From DASQHY01 sp035602605 (GTDB taxonomy: Bacteria > Acidobacteriota > Terriglobia > Acidiferrales > UBA7541): a DNA stretch of 64,000 nt. The translations under genes were made by a program, and so were the position numbers. Below are positions 26,526 to 36,482 of the stretch, in pieces (the first letter of the stretch is position 1; each line of letters starts with the position of its first letter). A model generated the notes under the pieces. It searched no databases. It saw nothing but the letters and a program-made list of their open reading frames with translations, and was not told the origin of the DNA. Location of the stretch: positions 20,341 through 84,340 of the forward strand of contig DATNLZ010000139.1 of the NCBI GenBank assembly GCA_035602605.1, given 5' to 3'.

Positions 26526-28424
26526 TTAGGGGCGCCACCTTACCTCAAACGGACCAACGTTTCTGGATGACGGAAAACGATCCTCAAGTGCCTCACGAAG
26601 GGTATCGGGAAGCTCGCTCGAAAAAGCGGGCTTATCGTAGATGACAATCACGTTGACTTGGTGCAATTCGAGCGCGTTGAGGATTTCTTCTCTCCCTGAA
26701 GAATCATCCAGGAAGTCAAACAGCGACCGCGTGGGATTGTGAAAGCCGGCCAGGAAATATACCTCAGGACAATCGGGCGCGGCGTAGATGAAAGGGCCCC
26801 TGGTGTGTTCACGGACAGCAGCGATTAGTTGCTGGTACCGAACTGCTTCTTCGGCAGTGACTCGCAAACCCCCGGCGCGATCCAAATGCAATGGTGCAGT
26901 CTGCACATCGGGCTTGTAAGACTCCTCCATCTCGTAAATAAAACCCGGGGTGATTCGCGTGACCGCAAAAAAAAGATAGAACGCCAGCACGCACACAAGC
27001 AAACGCTTCGACAGCTGCGGGAACAATGAAAGAAGCGCGAACACTGTCAAGGCGACCAGCGGGGCCACGTAACAGAAATAGATAGCCGCGCTGAATGGAA
27101 ATTGCACCACACTGCAAAGCGACAGAGCGCTCAACAAGAGCATCAATTGCTGCTGCCGTAGACCTGGCGACGTCCGGCAGATCGCTGGACTGACCGTTAG
27201 AACCGCTACGCCTGCAAGTATTAGAACAGGAATCAAATTAGCCGCGGAATACCAAACCGCTTGATACACGTACTCTTCCCGAGCAGATAAATACCACACG
27301 CCCGCGAGAGCGAGCGCTGTCGCCGTGGTAAGAATCAACCGAAAACGCCGACCGCTGAGCGCGGCCATTGCCAGCAGCGCCGCTATCGGAACGACAGCGA
27401 GCAACGATAGCAATTCAGGTGGGGACATCGACGCCCCGGCAATTCGTCGCGCGGGAAGAATAAAAACGCCTCTAATCAACGCGGTGACCGCATGTCCCCG
27501 GATATACGGGATCAAGTAAGCGAGAATTGGTAGGGCCGCGCCTGCCAGAAAAGGCCCGGCCATCTCGGCAAGCATGGAGAAACGCTTTGCATCGTTTACC
27601 CGAATGCCGCGCCATTCGCGGAAAAGCAGCAGGAACCCAAGGGAAGCCGTTGGAAACACAAAATGCACAACCTCCTCTGCCCCGCTCCGCTGCCGAATAA
27701 GTAGGATCAACAGCACAACGAGAAAAAGTACCGAGGAAAAAGCCATGGCGCGGAACAGTGAGGAGCGCTCTTTGGTATTCTCACCGTCAGCTTGGTTCAA
27801 GCTTTGCTCGCGGAAAAGAAGAAACATCCAAATACCAGCCAGCAAGTAGAGTCCCACGCTTTTGACCACGAAAGAGAATCCGCCGCAGAGTCCTGCGAAG
27901 AACATCCACCGTGGCGCGCGCGTTTCCAGATACCGAAGCACTGCGGCGACGGCAAAAGTGGCAAGGAACAAGTTGTACCAGGAGGGCACCGCTGCCGCGT
28001 AATTGGGCACGCTCCAGGCCACGCACAGAAGCGTGACGCCGCCCGCGGCTAAGGGCGAACCAAAACGAGTTGCAACATAATAGACTGCCGGTATCCATGC
28101 GAGGAAAGCGCCAAAAAGAACGTAGCGAAGCGTAGCGAGATTTGCGCCCATGACGCGAAACGCAAGCGCATGAACAAAGCTCAATCCGCCGGTATACAAC
28201 TCCAGGAAATCGCGATGCGGGAGCTGGCCTTGAAGAACGCGCTCCGCACTTTGCGCGAAAGCCCCTTCGTCATGCGGAACCCAGCCGCGTAGCAGATGTG
28301 TGCTCATGTAGAGAGCGCTCGCCACCCATGCGAGTAACAAAAGGTACCAGTACATTCGCGTGGATCGTGGAGACTGAATCACCTCGGCAGGCACCCTGGG
28401 TTCAGCGGTTTGAGTGGTCATCAC
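26526..28424 (-). CDS. GT39/ArnT-like membrane glycosyltransferase
   Basis: A 632-residue polytopic membrane protein with about ten to twelve transmembrane helices. The first periplasmic loop carries the acidic motif WVPHDEGAFAQSAERVL and HRDF, the hallmark of the PMT/ArnT (GT39 and relatives) superfamily, in which the Asp-Glu pair binds the polyprenyl-phosphate sugar or acceptor. The last 130 residues form a soluble domain (YAAPDCPEVYFLAGF, NVIVIYDKPAF). It is the first gene of the minus-strand series with two methyltransferases and the polyprenyl-phosphate GT2, so it probably transfers the lipid-linked sugar onto a periplasmic acceptor such as lipid A, a protein or a surface polymer. The acceptor is unknown. 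Confidence 0.82.
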   Translation of the reverse strand: MMTTQTAEPRVPAEVIQSPRSTRMYWYLLLLAWVASALYMSTHLLRGWVPHDEGAFAQSAERVLQGQLPHRDFLELYTGGLSFVHALAFRVMGANLATLRYVLFGAFLAWIPAVYYVATRFGSPLAAGGVTLLCVAWSVPNYAAAVPSWYNLFLATFAVAAVLRYLETRAPRWMFFAGLCGGFSFVVKSVGLYLLAGIWMFLLFREQSLNQADGENTKERSSLFRAMAFSSVLFLVVLLILLIRQRSGAEEVVHFVFPTASLGFLLLFREWRGIRVNDAKRFSMLAEMAGPFLAGAALPILAYLIPYIRGHAVTALIRGVFILPARRIAGASMSPPELLSLLAVVPIAALLAMAALSGRRFRLILTTATALALAGVWYLSAREEYVYQAVWYSAANLIPVLILAGVAVLTVSPAICRTSPGLRQQQLMLLLSALSLCSVVQFPFSAAIYFCYVAPLVALTVFALLSLFPQLSKRLLVCVLAFYLFFAVTRITPGFIYEMEESYKPDVQTAPLHLDRAGGLRVTAEEAVRYQQLIAAVREHTRGPFIYAAPDCPEVYFLAGFHNPTRSLFDFLDDSSGREEILNALELHQVNVIVIYDKPAFSSELPDTLREALEDRFPSSRNVGPFEVRWRP

Positions 28425-28609
28425 ATTTCATCTTGCGCACTTGCTCGATCGCTGAAGAAACCATGCCACACCCGAACTTATCATGTCCAGGAACTGAATT
28501 GCCGCGTGTAACCCAACGAATCAGATGCTCGCGAATCACACATTGCAATTTGTTGCTCCGACGCTATGATGGCCACGCAGGATCGGCTCCACGAGAAAAT
28601 TCGAAAATA

Positions 28610-30004
28610 ATGGTAGAGACAATCCCGGGCCTCAGCTCAACACCCGATCGTCGATCTGACCGCTTGCTGAAAATTCTTGGCGTCGGATTTGGCGTGGCCG
28701 TAGCGGTTGGCAATACCATCGGCGCGGGCATTGTGAGAACTCCCGGCGACATTGCTTCCGTTCTTCCCAAGCTCGGGCTATTTTTTGCGGTGTGGTTTGG
28801 CGGCGCGCTGTACGCGCTGCTCGGGGCGTTCCAGCTTGCCGAGCTGGGCGCGGCCATTCCGCGCAGTGGCGGCCAATACAATTTTTCGCGGCGCGCGCTT
28901 GGCGAGTACGCAGGCTTCATCGTCGGCTGGAGCGACTGGCTTTCCACTTGCGGTACTCTCGCTGCCGTCGGCATTGTGATCGGAGAGTACAGCGGCAAGT
29001 TGTTTCCCGTTCTTGACGGCCACGTGAAAGTTATTGCAGTCGGCGTAATTTTGTTCTTTGCTGCCGTGCAATGGAAAAGCCTACGCTTCGGCAGCGGTGT
29101 GCAAAATGTGACGTCACTCCTCAAAGCGATCCTGTTTACCGCACTGGTGGCTGCGTGCTTCGTGATCCCACCGCACACGCGTTACGCGTCAGGAGCGACG
29201 CCTTCCGGGGTCGCGCCTCAAGCGCTCATGGTGCCGCTTGGCTGGGCGTTGTTTGCCGCGCTCGTCGTTGGTTTGCAAGCAACGATCTACACTTACGACG
29301 GATGGGACGGCGTTATTTATTTCGGGGATGAAGTGCGCGACCCGGGCACAAACATTCCTCGCGGTATCACCGCAAGCGTGATTTCGATCTTCGCCATCTA
29401 TTTGATGATCAACGCCGCGCTCGTGTATGTGCTGCCGATAAACGAAATCGCGGGAAATAATTTTGCGCTCGGCGCCGCCGCGGAACGCGTTTTTGGTGCG
29501 CATGGAGGCACAATCTTTCGCTCGGTCATGGTGCTGGCATTGCTCAGTAGCATCAATGCCCTGCAATTAATGGGTACTCGCGTCATTTATGCGATGAGCC
29601 GCGATGGATTATTTTTTCGGCGAGTTGCGCGCGTCAATCGCGGCGGTACTCCGGCACTGGCGCTTGCGTTGAGTGCCGCCATTGGTATTGTTTTTGCGGT
29701 TTTCAGCTTCGAGCGTGTAATCGCCATGCTGGCATTTTTCTTTGTCGCCAATTATACGATTTCGTTTATATCGCTTTTTATTTTGCGGACTCGCGAGCCG
29801 GAGTTAGAACGTCCTTACCGGGCCTGGGGATATCCTTGGACGACGGCGGCAGCGCTCGTTGGCTCATTGGCCTTTCTGGCGGGTGCGATCGTTAGCGACA
29901 GGCAAAACAGCCGCCTAACACTCATCGCGCTGGCGATTAGTTATCCCATGTATCGCCTATTAAAATGGGTCGCGGCACGAGGTTGCTCCGCGCAACCTGC
30001 CTAA
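28610..30004 (+). CDS. APC-family amino acid permease
   Basis: A 464-residue permease of the amino acid-polyamine-organocation superfamily with about twelve helices. Helix 1 reads GVGFGVAVAVGNTIGAGIVR, the GxG substrate-binding break of the family. TYDGWDGVIYFGDEVRDPGTNIPRG in the middle is typical of LAT/AAT-like members. The chosen ATG at 28610 begins the protein about 22 residues before helix 1; an upstream frame stays open but has no family similarity. It converges with pruA and the stop codons overlap by 4 bases (30001-30004). The genomic company suggests a substrate feeding into glutamate semialdehyde or a methylated amine. Confidence 0.9.
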   Translation: MVETIPGLSSTPDRRSDRLLKILGVGFGVAVAVGNTIGAGIVRTPGDIASVLPKLGLFFAVWFGGALYALLGAFQLAELGAAIPRSGGQYNFSRRALGEYAGFIVGWSDWLSTCGTLAAVGIVIGEYSGKLFPVLDGHVKVIAVGVILFFAAVQWKSLRFGSGVQNVTSLLKAILFTALVAACFVIPPHTRYASGATPSGVAPQALMVPLGWALFAALVVGLQATIYTYDGWDGVIYFGDEVRDPGTNIPRGITASVISIFAIYLMINAALVYVLPINEIAGNNFALGAAAERVFGAHGGTIFRSVMVLALLSSINALQLMGTRVIYAMSRDGLFFRRVARVNRGGTPALALALSAAIGIVFAVFSFERVIAMLAFFFVANYTISFISLFILRTREPELERPYRAWGYPWTTAAALVGSLAFLAGAIVSDRQNSRLTLIALAISYPMYRLLKWVAARGCSAQPA

Positions 30005-31602
30005 ACCCCTTTTCCTTCCCTGGGGTCATTTCCTATCTTTTCGGCGATGCTCTTGGCCTGCAAAAAAAGAAGCAAGTAGTCCTGCCCGCCCGCTTTGGAA
30101 TCGGTCCCGGACATATTAAATCCGCCAAAAGGATGTGCGCCAACCATGGCTCCGGTACACTTCCGGTTCAAATAAAGGTTGCCCACATGGAAGCTTTCTG
30201 AGGCTTTCGCTAGTTTCTTGGGATTGCGCGAATAAACGGCACCCGTGAGGCCGAACTCACTATCATTGGCAATTTCCAGCGCGTGTTCAAAATCTTTTGC
30301 CGGTATCACCGCAAGAACCGGCCCGAAAATTTCTTCCTGCGCAATCCGCGCCTTCGGACTAACGTCGGCAATAACCGTCGGCTGAATGAAAAAACCATCG
30401 CCGCTCGCGGGGCCTCCACCAGTCACAAGGCGGCCTTCTTTCTTTCCCACATCGATATAGTCGAGAATCGTTTTCATCGAAGATTTGTTGATCACCGGTC
30501 CCATGTAATTTGCGGGGTCTTCGATGGGCCCAACGGTTATCTTTTTCACGCGCTCGGTAAGCTTGTTAACGAAGCTGTCGTAAATGTTCTGCGTCACGAT
30601 TGCGCGTGAACACGCCGAGCACTTTTGTCCCTGATAACCAAACGCAGATTGCGCCACGCCCTCCACCGCGGCGTCTACATCGGCTTCATCATCCACGATG
30701 ATCGCGTCCTTGCCGCCCATCTCTAGCACTGTGCGCTTGATCCAGATCTGCCCTGGCTGCGCTTTCGAGGCCTTTTCGCTGATGCCCAGACCAACTTCTT
30801 TTGAGCCAGTGAACGCCACATAGCGCGTTTTTGGATGCGCAACTAGTGCGTTCCCAACCGACCCGCCCGGGCCAGTGATAAAATTCAGAGCCTCTTTGGG
30901 CAGGCCGGCTTCATACAGTATCTCCACAAATTTTGCGGCAATCGTCGGCGAATCGCTGGATGGCTTGAGCACAACTGTGTTGCCCGTAACCAGAGACGCC
31001 ATCGTCATTCCTGCCATGATCGCGCACGGAAAATTCCAGGGGGGAATCACGACGCCAACTCCAAGAGGGATGTACACGAGATAATTTTTTTCGCCCTTTA
31101 TCGGCGCGACCGGCTGCGGTCCCGCAAGGCGAAGCATCTCGCGGCCATAAAATTCCGCGAAATCAATCGTTTCGGCTGTATCGGCATCGGCCTCGGGCCA
31201 GGTCTTGCCAACTTCGTATGCAATCAGTGCCGAAATTTCAAATTTGCGGCGCCGCAGCAGCTCCGCAGTGCGGAAGAGAATCTCTGCGCGTTTCTCGCCA
31301 GGCACCCGCTTCCAGGACTCAAACGCTTGGTGAGCCGCCTCAACCGCTCGATTGCCCATCTCGGTGGTTGCCACTTGAAAAACGCCCACGACTTGCTCCG
31401 GATGAGAGGGATTAATGGAAGTTTTCTTTTCGCTGGTGGTCACCTTCTCGCCCGCAATGTACATCGGATACTCGCGGCCAAGCTCCGCGGCAACTTTTTT
31501 CATGGCCTCCTGCATGGCAGTGCGATTCTCAGGCTTGGAAAAATCTACCAACGGCTCGTTTGAAAATGGCTGGCGTTGCGGCTTGCGTTCTGCGGTCACC
31601 AT
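30001..31602 (-). CDS. pruA: L-glutamate gamma-semialdehyde (P5C) dehydrogenase
   Basis: A 533-residue aldehyde dehydrogenase of the PruA/RocA branch, oxidising glutamate 5-semialdehyde (from pyrroline-5-carboxylate) to glutamate with NAD. Features are the VVIPPWNFPCAIMAGM cofactor segment, VLKPSSDSP, the Rossmann stretch YVAFTGSKEVG, the general base in VLEMGGKDAIIVDD, and the catalytic cysteine in YQGQKCSACSR. The length matches stand-alone P5C dehydrogenases rather than the PutA fusion. It is the last gene of a minus-strand run with two FAD oxidoreductases, 87 bases after the second. No proline dehydrogenase is in the window, so the P5C source must lie elsewhere or be one of the flavoproteins. 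Confidence 0.92.
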   Translation of the reverse strand: MVTAERKPQRQPFSNEPLVDFSKPENRTAMQEAMKKVAAELGREYPMYIAGEKVTTSEKKTSINPSHPEQVVGVFQVATTEMGNRAVEAAHQAFESWKRVPGEKRAEILFRTAELLRRRKFEISALIAYEVGKTWPEADADTAETIDFAEFYGREMLRLAGPQPVAPIKGEKNYLVYIPLGVGVVIPPWNFPCAIMAGMTMASLVTGNTVVLKPSSDSPTIAAKFVEILYEAGLPKEALNFITGPGGSVGNALVAHPKTRYVAFTGSKEVGLGISEKASKAQPGQIWIKRTVLEMGGKDAIIVDDEADVDAAVEGVAQSAFGYQGQKCSACSRAIVTQNIYDSFVNKLTERVKKITVGPIEDPANYMGPVINKSSMKTILDYIDVGKKEGRLVTGGGPASGDGFFIQPTVIADVSPKARIAQEEIFGPVLAVIPAKDFEHALEIANDSEFGLTGAVYSRNPKKLAKASESFHVGNLYLNRKCTGAMVGAHPFGGFNMSGTDSKAGGQDYLLLFLQAKSIAEKIGNDPREGKGV

Positions 31603-31689
31603 GCTGGCTCCTTTTGGTTTGGAAGATCTCTATTCTACCGTGCGCTACAGGTGGGCCACAAGTTATGCGGGCTCCAGGCGGGGAAATTG

Positions 31690-33288
31690 CTATCGCAACT
31701 CACCGATAACTTCTCGGGCGGCATTGGCTCCGGACGCTCCGGTAAGTCCGTTACCGGGATGCGTGCCGGAACCGCAAAGAAAAAGTCCGCGTATGGGTGT
31801 GCGGTAGCGCGCCCAATCGAGAAACGGGCGCATGGTGAAAAGCTGGTCCAGGGCCAGCTCCCCGTGAAAAATGTGGCCGCCCGTCAGAGCATAAGTTTCT
31901 TGCAGGTCTTGCGGGGTGATCACTTGCGAGCCGAGCACTAGGCTTGCGAGCGTTGGCGAATACGCGGCCAGTGTCTTAATGACCGTCTTGCCTAAAGCTT
32001 CGCGCTGCGCCGCCCAGTCGCCGTTCTTCAGCTGGAACGGCGCGTACTGCATGTAAACCGACATAACGTGCTTCCCAGGGGGACAAAGGGACGTATCCAA
32101 AATACTTGGAATGCAAATATCGAGATACGGCTCTGGCGAGCAGTCGCCGTACTTGGAGGCATCAAAAGCCCGCTCCAAATAATCAATTCCCGGTCCAATG
32201 TGAATGCGTCCCGAGAGCGCCTGTCGAAAACCGTCTGGAGCGATCGCCGCGGCGAGCGATGGGAATTCGGGCAGATCATCGAGAGCGAGATTTACCTTGG
32301 CCGTGGCGCCCTTCGAGCGATAGTTTTGAATACGCCCGAGAAAATCTGGATCGAGATGCACCGGATCAAGCAATCCCAGAAACGTGCGCTTAGGATCCGC
32401 CCCGGAGACCACAGCGGTCGCAGGAATTTCTTCGCCTCCGGCCAGAATCACTGCCGTAACCGCGCCGTTTTTCACGCGAATCTCAGTGACTTCGGCATCG
32501 GTACGAATTTGCGCCCCTGCATGTTTTGCGGACTCTGCCATTGCCCGGCCAAGTTCGCCCATGCCGCCGCGCGGGAATGCTGCAGGACCGGCCGGATGCG
32601 CATCGGCCGCAGCGCGCAGCAATAGGACAGCCGTCGACCCGGCAGACCACGGTCCCATTGCAGTGCCAAAGATGCCACGCGCGGCGATTACCGAGCGCAG
32701 CAGATCCGTCTCAAAAAATTCAGCAACGAAATCAGCCACGGCCATTGGTCCCCAGCGCAGCAAGCGAAACATTTCTTTTTTTCCAAGGCTGCGGAAGCCG
32801 CGGCCAAGCTTGAAAAGATTCCACAGATCGTTAGGAGACGGGCTGTCAATCGATGGCGGCGTCATAGATGCGGCCAGTGCAAAGTGTTCGGTGACAGCTT
32901 CGAGAACCTGCGCAAACTCGACATACTTTTCAGCGTCGCGTGCGCAGAAGTGCGCGACGACGCCGGCGGTCTTGGCGGGATCATGGTAGAAAACAAGCGC
33001 GCGGCCGTCCGGTAAAGGAGCGAAAACGCGCGGGTCAGGGTCGATCAGTGCAAAACCATAATTCTCGAGCCGCATGTCGCGCGCGACATCGTCGCGCAGC
33101 GGCCCACACGTATGCGCCAGAGTCGAGCATTTGAAGCCCGGATGGAATTCTTCGGTAATTGCAGCGCCGCCCACCATCGAGCTGCGTTCGAGAACCACGG
33201 GCTTGAATCCCGCCCTTGCAAGATAGAAAGCCGCAACCAGGCCGTTGTGGCCTGCGCCAATAATCGCTACAGTTTGACCGGCGGGCAT
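31690..33288 (-). CDS. NAD(P)/FAD-dependent oxidoreductase (COG1233, amine-oxidase fold)
   Basis: A 532-residue flavoprotein of the phytoene-desaturase/PYROXD2-like group. The N-terminal dinucleotide site is VAIIGAGHNGLVAAFYLARA followed by VVLERSSMVGGAAITEEF. A middle region GRAMAESAKHAGAQIRTDAE is the FAD-domain return, and the C-terminal FAD signature is PIRGLFLCGSGTHPGNGLTG. It starts 3 bases after the stop of a paralogue (33292-34884), so the two are translationally linked and may form a heterodimer. COG1233 members oxidise C-C or C-N bonds; none of the bacterial tandem pairs has an activity I can name. The company of a GcvT-like protein and PruA favours amine or amino-acid oxidation. 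Confidence 0.85.
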   Translation of the reverse strand: MPAGQTVAIIGAGHNGLVAAFYLARAGFKPVVLERSSMVGGAAITEEFHPGFKCSTLAHTCGPLRDDVARDMRLENYGFALIDPDPRVFAPLPDGRALVFYHDPAKTAGVVAHFCARDAEKYVEFAQVLEAVTEHFALAASMTPPSIDSPSPNDLWNLFKLGRGFRSLGKKEMFRLLRWGPMAVADFVAEFFETDLLRSVIAARGIFGTAMGPWSAGSTAVLLLRAAADAHPAGPAAFPRGGMGELGRAMAESAKHAGAQIRTDAEVTEIRVKNGAVTAVILAGGEEIPATAVVSGADPKRTFLGLLDPVHLDPDFLGRIQNYRSKGATAKVNLALDDLPEFPSLAAAIAPDGFRQALSGRIHIGPGIDYLERAFDASKYGDCSPEPYLDICIPSILDTSLCPPGKHVMSVYMQYAPFQLKNGDWAAQREALGKTVIKTLAAYSPTLASLVLGSQVITPQDLQETYALTGGHIFHGELALDQLFTMRPFLDWARYRTPIRGLFLCGSGTHPGNGLTGASGANAAREVIGELR

Positions 33289-33291
33289 GCC

Positions 33292-34884
33292 TTAGCTTTT
33301 TCTTTTTTTCCAATCTTGCAAGATTGCGACGCTCGCAAGCCTGCCCGGGGCGCCCATGATGCCTCCTCCGGGATGCGTGGCAGAGCCGCACAAGTATAGA
33401 TTTTCTATTGGCGTACGGTACTTTGCCCAGCCTGGAACAGGGCGCAGAAAGAATAATTGTTCGAGAGATAGTTCGCCTTGAAAAATATTGCCCTGCGTCA
33501 ATCCGAATTCGCGCTCCAGGTCGAGCGGTGTGAGAACCTGTCGTCCGATAATGATTTGTTTTAGATTTGGTGCGTATTCCGCAAGCGTATTTACCACCGC
33601 ATCTCCAAAGGCCTCGCGCTTTTTATCCCACGTGCCGTCGGCAAGTTTATAGGGAGCGTACTGAACAAAGCATGAAAGAACGTGTTTACCGGGCGGGGCA
33701 ACGGAGGGATCGGTTAGGCTTGGGATCACTACATCTATGTAAGGATGGCGCGAGAACTGGCCGTACTTTGCATCGTCGTACGCGCGCTCCATATAGTCGA
33801 CGCTGGGCGAAATGGAAATCGCGCCGCGCAAATGCACCCTCGAACCTGGCAGGCATTTGAAATCCGGCAGTGCATCGAGTGCCAGATTTACTTTCCCGGA
33901 CGAGCCGCGATATTTGTAGCGCCGAACGTCTTCCACGAAATCGCCTGGAAGCTCTTGGGGCTCCATCAGTTTCAAAAAAGTGAGATTAGGATCCACGCTC
34001 GACGATACAACTGAGCCACGAAGTTCTTCCCCAGTTTGCAAGACGACGCCGTTCGCTCGGCCATCCTTCACGAGAATCTTCCCCACCGGAGCTTCCGTGC
34101 GAATCTCAACGCCAGCCTCCCGCGCAGCAGCGGCGATGGCGTTAGAGATGGCGCCGGTACCGCCGCGGCTGAATCCCCAGGCGCGAAACGCCCCGTCAAT
34201 TTCTCCCATGTAATGATGAAGCAGCACGTACGCTGTGCCCGGCGACCGAATACCCAGAAATGTCCCGATAATTCCCGAAGCCGACATCGTCGCCTTGAGC
34301 ACATCGGTCTCGAACCATTGATCGAGAAACTCTGCAGCGCTCATGGTCATTAATTTAACAAGGTTGTATTTTTCGTCGGAAGAGAGCGCGCGGAATCGCT
34401 GGCCGAGCCGATACAAGTGCCTGAGGTCGCGCGGATCGAGCGTCGTCGGGTCGGGCGGTGACATCGCCAGCATGGGTTTGACGAAGCGGCACATTGCGAC
34501 CATGGCTTTCCCGAATTCGTCGTAAGCCTCGGCATCGACGCGGGAATGGCGTGCCAGTTCACGCCGCGTTTTTGCATGATCATTGACGCGCCACAAGTAA
34601 TCGCCGCTGGGCATCGGCGTGAAAGTGCCGTCCAGCGGAAGAATTTCAAGTCCATGACGCGGAAGATCGAGATCGCGAATGATCTCCGGCCGCAGCAGCG
34701 ACACAACGTAGGAGCAAACTGAAAATTTGAACCCCGGAAACATCTCTTCGGTGACGGCAGCGCCGCCAAGAACGTGACGCCGCTCCAGAACAATCACTTT
34801 CTTTCCGGCACGCGCGAGATAAGCGGCGTTGACCAGACCGTTGTGACCGCCGCCGATGACGATGACGTCGTACGCGGAATTCAT
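33292..34884 (-). CDS. NAD(P)/FAD-dependent oxidoreductase (COG1233), paralogue
   Basis: A 530-residue paralogue of the next gene. The ATG at 34884 is preferred because AAAGGA lies 5 bases upstream and the FAD site follows at once (YDVIVIGGGHNGLVNAAYLA, then VIVLERRHVLGGAAVTEEMF). The C-terminal FAD signature reads PIENLYLCGSATHPGGGIMG. The two proteins align along their whole length, pointing to an old duplication kept as a pair. It is the first gene of the minus-strand run oxidoreductase - oxidoreductase - pruA, and diverges from the GcvT-like gene at 35083 across a 200-base shared promoter region. Confidence 0.86.
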   Translation of the reverse strand: MNSAYDVIVIGGGHNGLVNAAYLARAGKKVIVLERRHVLGGAAVTEEMFPGFKFSVCSYVVSLLRPEIIRDLDLPRHGLEILPLDGTFTPMPSGDYLWRVNDHAKTRRELARHSRVDAEAYDEFGKAMVAMCRFVKPMLAMSPPDPTTLDPRDLRHLYRLGQRFRALSSDEKYNLVKLMTMSAAEFLDQWFETDVLKATMSASGIIGTFLGIRSPGTAYVLLHHYMGEIDGAFRAWGFSRGGTGAISNAIAAAAREAGVEIRTEAPVGKILVKDGRANGVVLQTGEELRGSVVSSSVDPNLTFLKLMEPQELPGDFVEDVRRYKYRGSSGKVNLALDALPDFKCLPGSRVHLRGAISISPSVDYMERAYDDAKYGQFSRHPYIDVVIPSLTDPSVAPPGKHVLSCFVQYAPYKLADGTWDKKREAFGDAVVNTLAEYAPNLKQIIIGRQVLTPLDLEREFGLTQGNIFQGELSLEQLFFLRPVPGWAKYRTPIENLYLCGSATHPGGGIMGAPGRLASVAILQDWKKRKS

Positions 34885-35029
34885 CAAGTCCTTTGCAAGG
34901 TAAAAAAGGGAGTGAGCGCCAACTGAGACGCACATTGTATCGGGCACCGTCGCTGACGACAAGTTGCTTCTGTAAGGAGTATTTTCTCCGACAAATGAGA
35001 CCGGCGAAACAAATCCGGCCGCGCAAGCC

Positions 35030-35078
35030 TTGCTGGCGCGTGACGCCCTGCTTATAATCCGAGCGCTGTCGCAGGAGG
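35030..35078 (+). promoter_or_regulatory. sigma-70-type promoter and ribosome site of the GcvT-like gene
   Basis: TTGCTG (35030-35035) and TATAAT (35053-35058) are separated by exactly 17 bases. AGGAGG at 35073-35078 then lies 4 bases before the GTG at 35083. The predicted transcript would have a leader of only about 18 bases. This is one of the clearest promoters in the window and suggests strong constitutive or locally repressed expression. Confidence 0.6.
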
Positions 35079-35082
35079 TCCT

Positions 35083-36282
35083 GTGCCGGTTGGAACTGCA
35101 TTCCACGAGCGCACGTTCAAGCTGTGCGAAAGCCTGAACTATCGCGAGTGGTCAGGCTATTACACCGTTAGCGTCTATGAAACGCATCATGAGCACGAAT
35201 ACAACGCCATCCGAAATGCATCTGCGCTCATTGATATTTCGCCTTTGTTCAAATACCACGTAAGGGGACGCGACGCGACAAAGTTTGTCAATCGCGTGAT
35301 CGCGCGCGACATTAATAAAGTTTCGATTGGCCAGGTAATTTATTGCTGCTGGTGCGACGTACACGGAAAAGTAATTGACGACGGCACGATTGCCAGGCTT
35401 GAGGAAAATGCGTATCGCTGGACCGCGGCGGATCCGAATTTGCGCTGGTTTCGGCAAAATGCGCTGGGTCTCGAGCTTTCCGTTGATGACATCACCCAGG
35501 AGGTAGCCGCGCTGGCGCTGCAAGGACCCACTTCTGGACGTTTGCTGCAGCAGTTGGCCGGAGCGGATATCGCCAGCCTCAAATATTTCCGCATGACCCG
35601 CGGCACAATTGCAGGCGTGCCGGTGGAAATCTCGCGAACGGGATATACGGGTGACTTGGGGTATGAACTCTGGATGCCGTGGAACAATGCCGTGCGGGTC
35701 TGGGATGAGCTGATGACGGTCGGACAAGCCTTCGATATTCATCCGGCCGGAATGCTGGCACTCGATATCGCGCGGATTGAAGCAGGGTTGATCCTGACCG
35801 ACGTGGATTATGTTTCGAGCAAGAAAGCATTGATTGAATCGCAACAATATTCCCCATACGAAATTGGGCTTGGCCGCCTGGTTGACTTCAAGAAGGACCA
35901 CTTCGTGGGCCGACCGGCGCTCGTCGAGGAACAAAACAAAGGCGCCACAAGGTCGCTTGTTGGCTTGGAGCTTCACTGGGACGAATTGGAGCAGCACTAC
36001 GATGCCATCGGAATGCCGCCGCAAATTCCCGGCGTCGCTTCACGCGTGCCCGTTCCGGTCTATCGAGGAACCCAGCAGGTTGGCAAAGCCACATCCACGA
36101 CGTGGTCGCCTGCGCTTAAAAAGATGATCGCGCTTGCCAGCATTTCGCGGCGGCATGCTACTACCGGAACAAAACTGCAAATGGAAATAACCGTCGAGGC
36201 CGTTCGGCATAAAATCACCGCAACCATTGTGCCCCTTCCCTTTTTTAATCCTCCGCGTAAAACCGCTGTTCCAGTGGTTTGA
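35083..36282 (+). CDS. aminomethyltransferase (GcvT/DmdA-like) folate-dependent protein
   Basis: A 399-residue homologue of the glycine cleavage T protein and DMSP demethylase family. It starts at GTG 35083 with a strong AGGAGG. N-terminal features are IRNASALIDISPLFKYHVRG and the folate-site aspartates in CDVHGKVIDDGTIAR. LQGPTSGRLLQQLAGA and SRTGYTGDLGYELWMP are classic T-protein motifs, as is ALDIARIEAGLILTDVDY. The last 110 residues match the GcvT C-terminal barrel. There is no glycine cleavage H or P protein nearby, so it probably takes a methyl group from another N- or S-methyl compound to tetrahydrofolate. It diverges from the FAD oxidoreductase pair, with which it may act as dehydrogenase plus one-carbon acceptor. 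Confidence 0.88.
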   Translation: MPVGTAFHERTFKLCESLNYREWSGYYTVSVYETHHEHEYNAIRNASALIDISPLFKYHVRGRDATKFVNRVIARDINKVSIGQVIYCCWCDVHGKVIDDGTIARLEENAYRWTAADPNLRWFRQNALGLELSVDDITQEVAALALQGPTSGRLLQQLAGADIASLKYFRMTRGTIAGVPVEISRTGYTGDLGYELWMPWNNAVRVWDELMTVGQAFDIHPAGMLALDIARIEAGLILTDVDYVSSKKALIESQQYSPYEIGLGRLVDFKKDHFVGRPALVEEQNKGATRSLVGLELHWDELEQHYDAIGMPPQIPGVASRVPVPVYRGTQQVGKATSTTWSPALKKMIALASISRRHATTGTKLQMEITVEAVRHKITATIVPLPFFNPPRKTAVPVV

Positions 36283-36482
36283 GGTTGATCCGATGGTTGG
36301 CTCGACCCAGGACAGCTCGTGCGCCACAAAGAGGTGTGCTCGAGCTGCCCCCCTTACTGTGGATGGCGGACTGTTTCTTCGCTGCTGCCCTTCCCCTTGA
36401 CAATGTACAGAATGAATGACGCTCAGAAATATGTGTTAAGCTGGCGCGCCGCAAACAAGTTTGTAAAGAACCCAAAGCGTCA

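Noticed and set aside
35152..36024. A 290-codon minus-strand open frame opposite the GcvT-like gene
   Set aside because: The plus-strand frame has a promoter, a ribosome site and T-protein motifs; the antisense frame has none.
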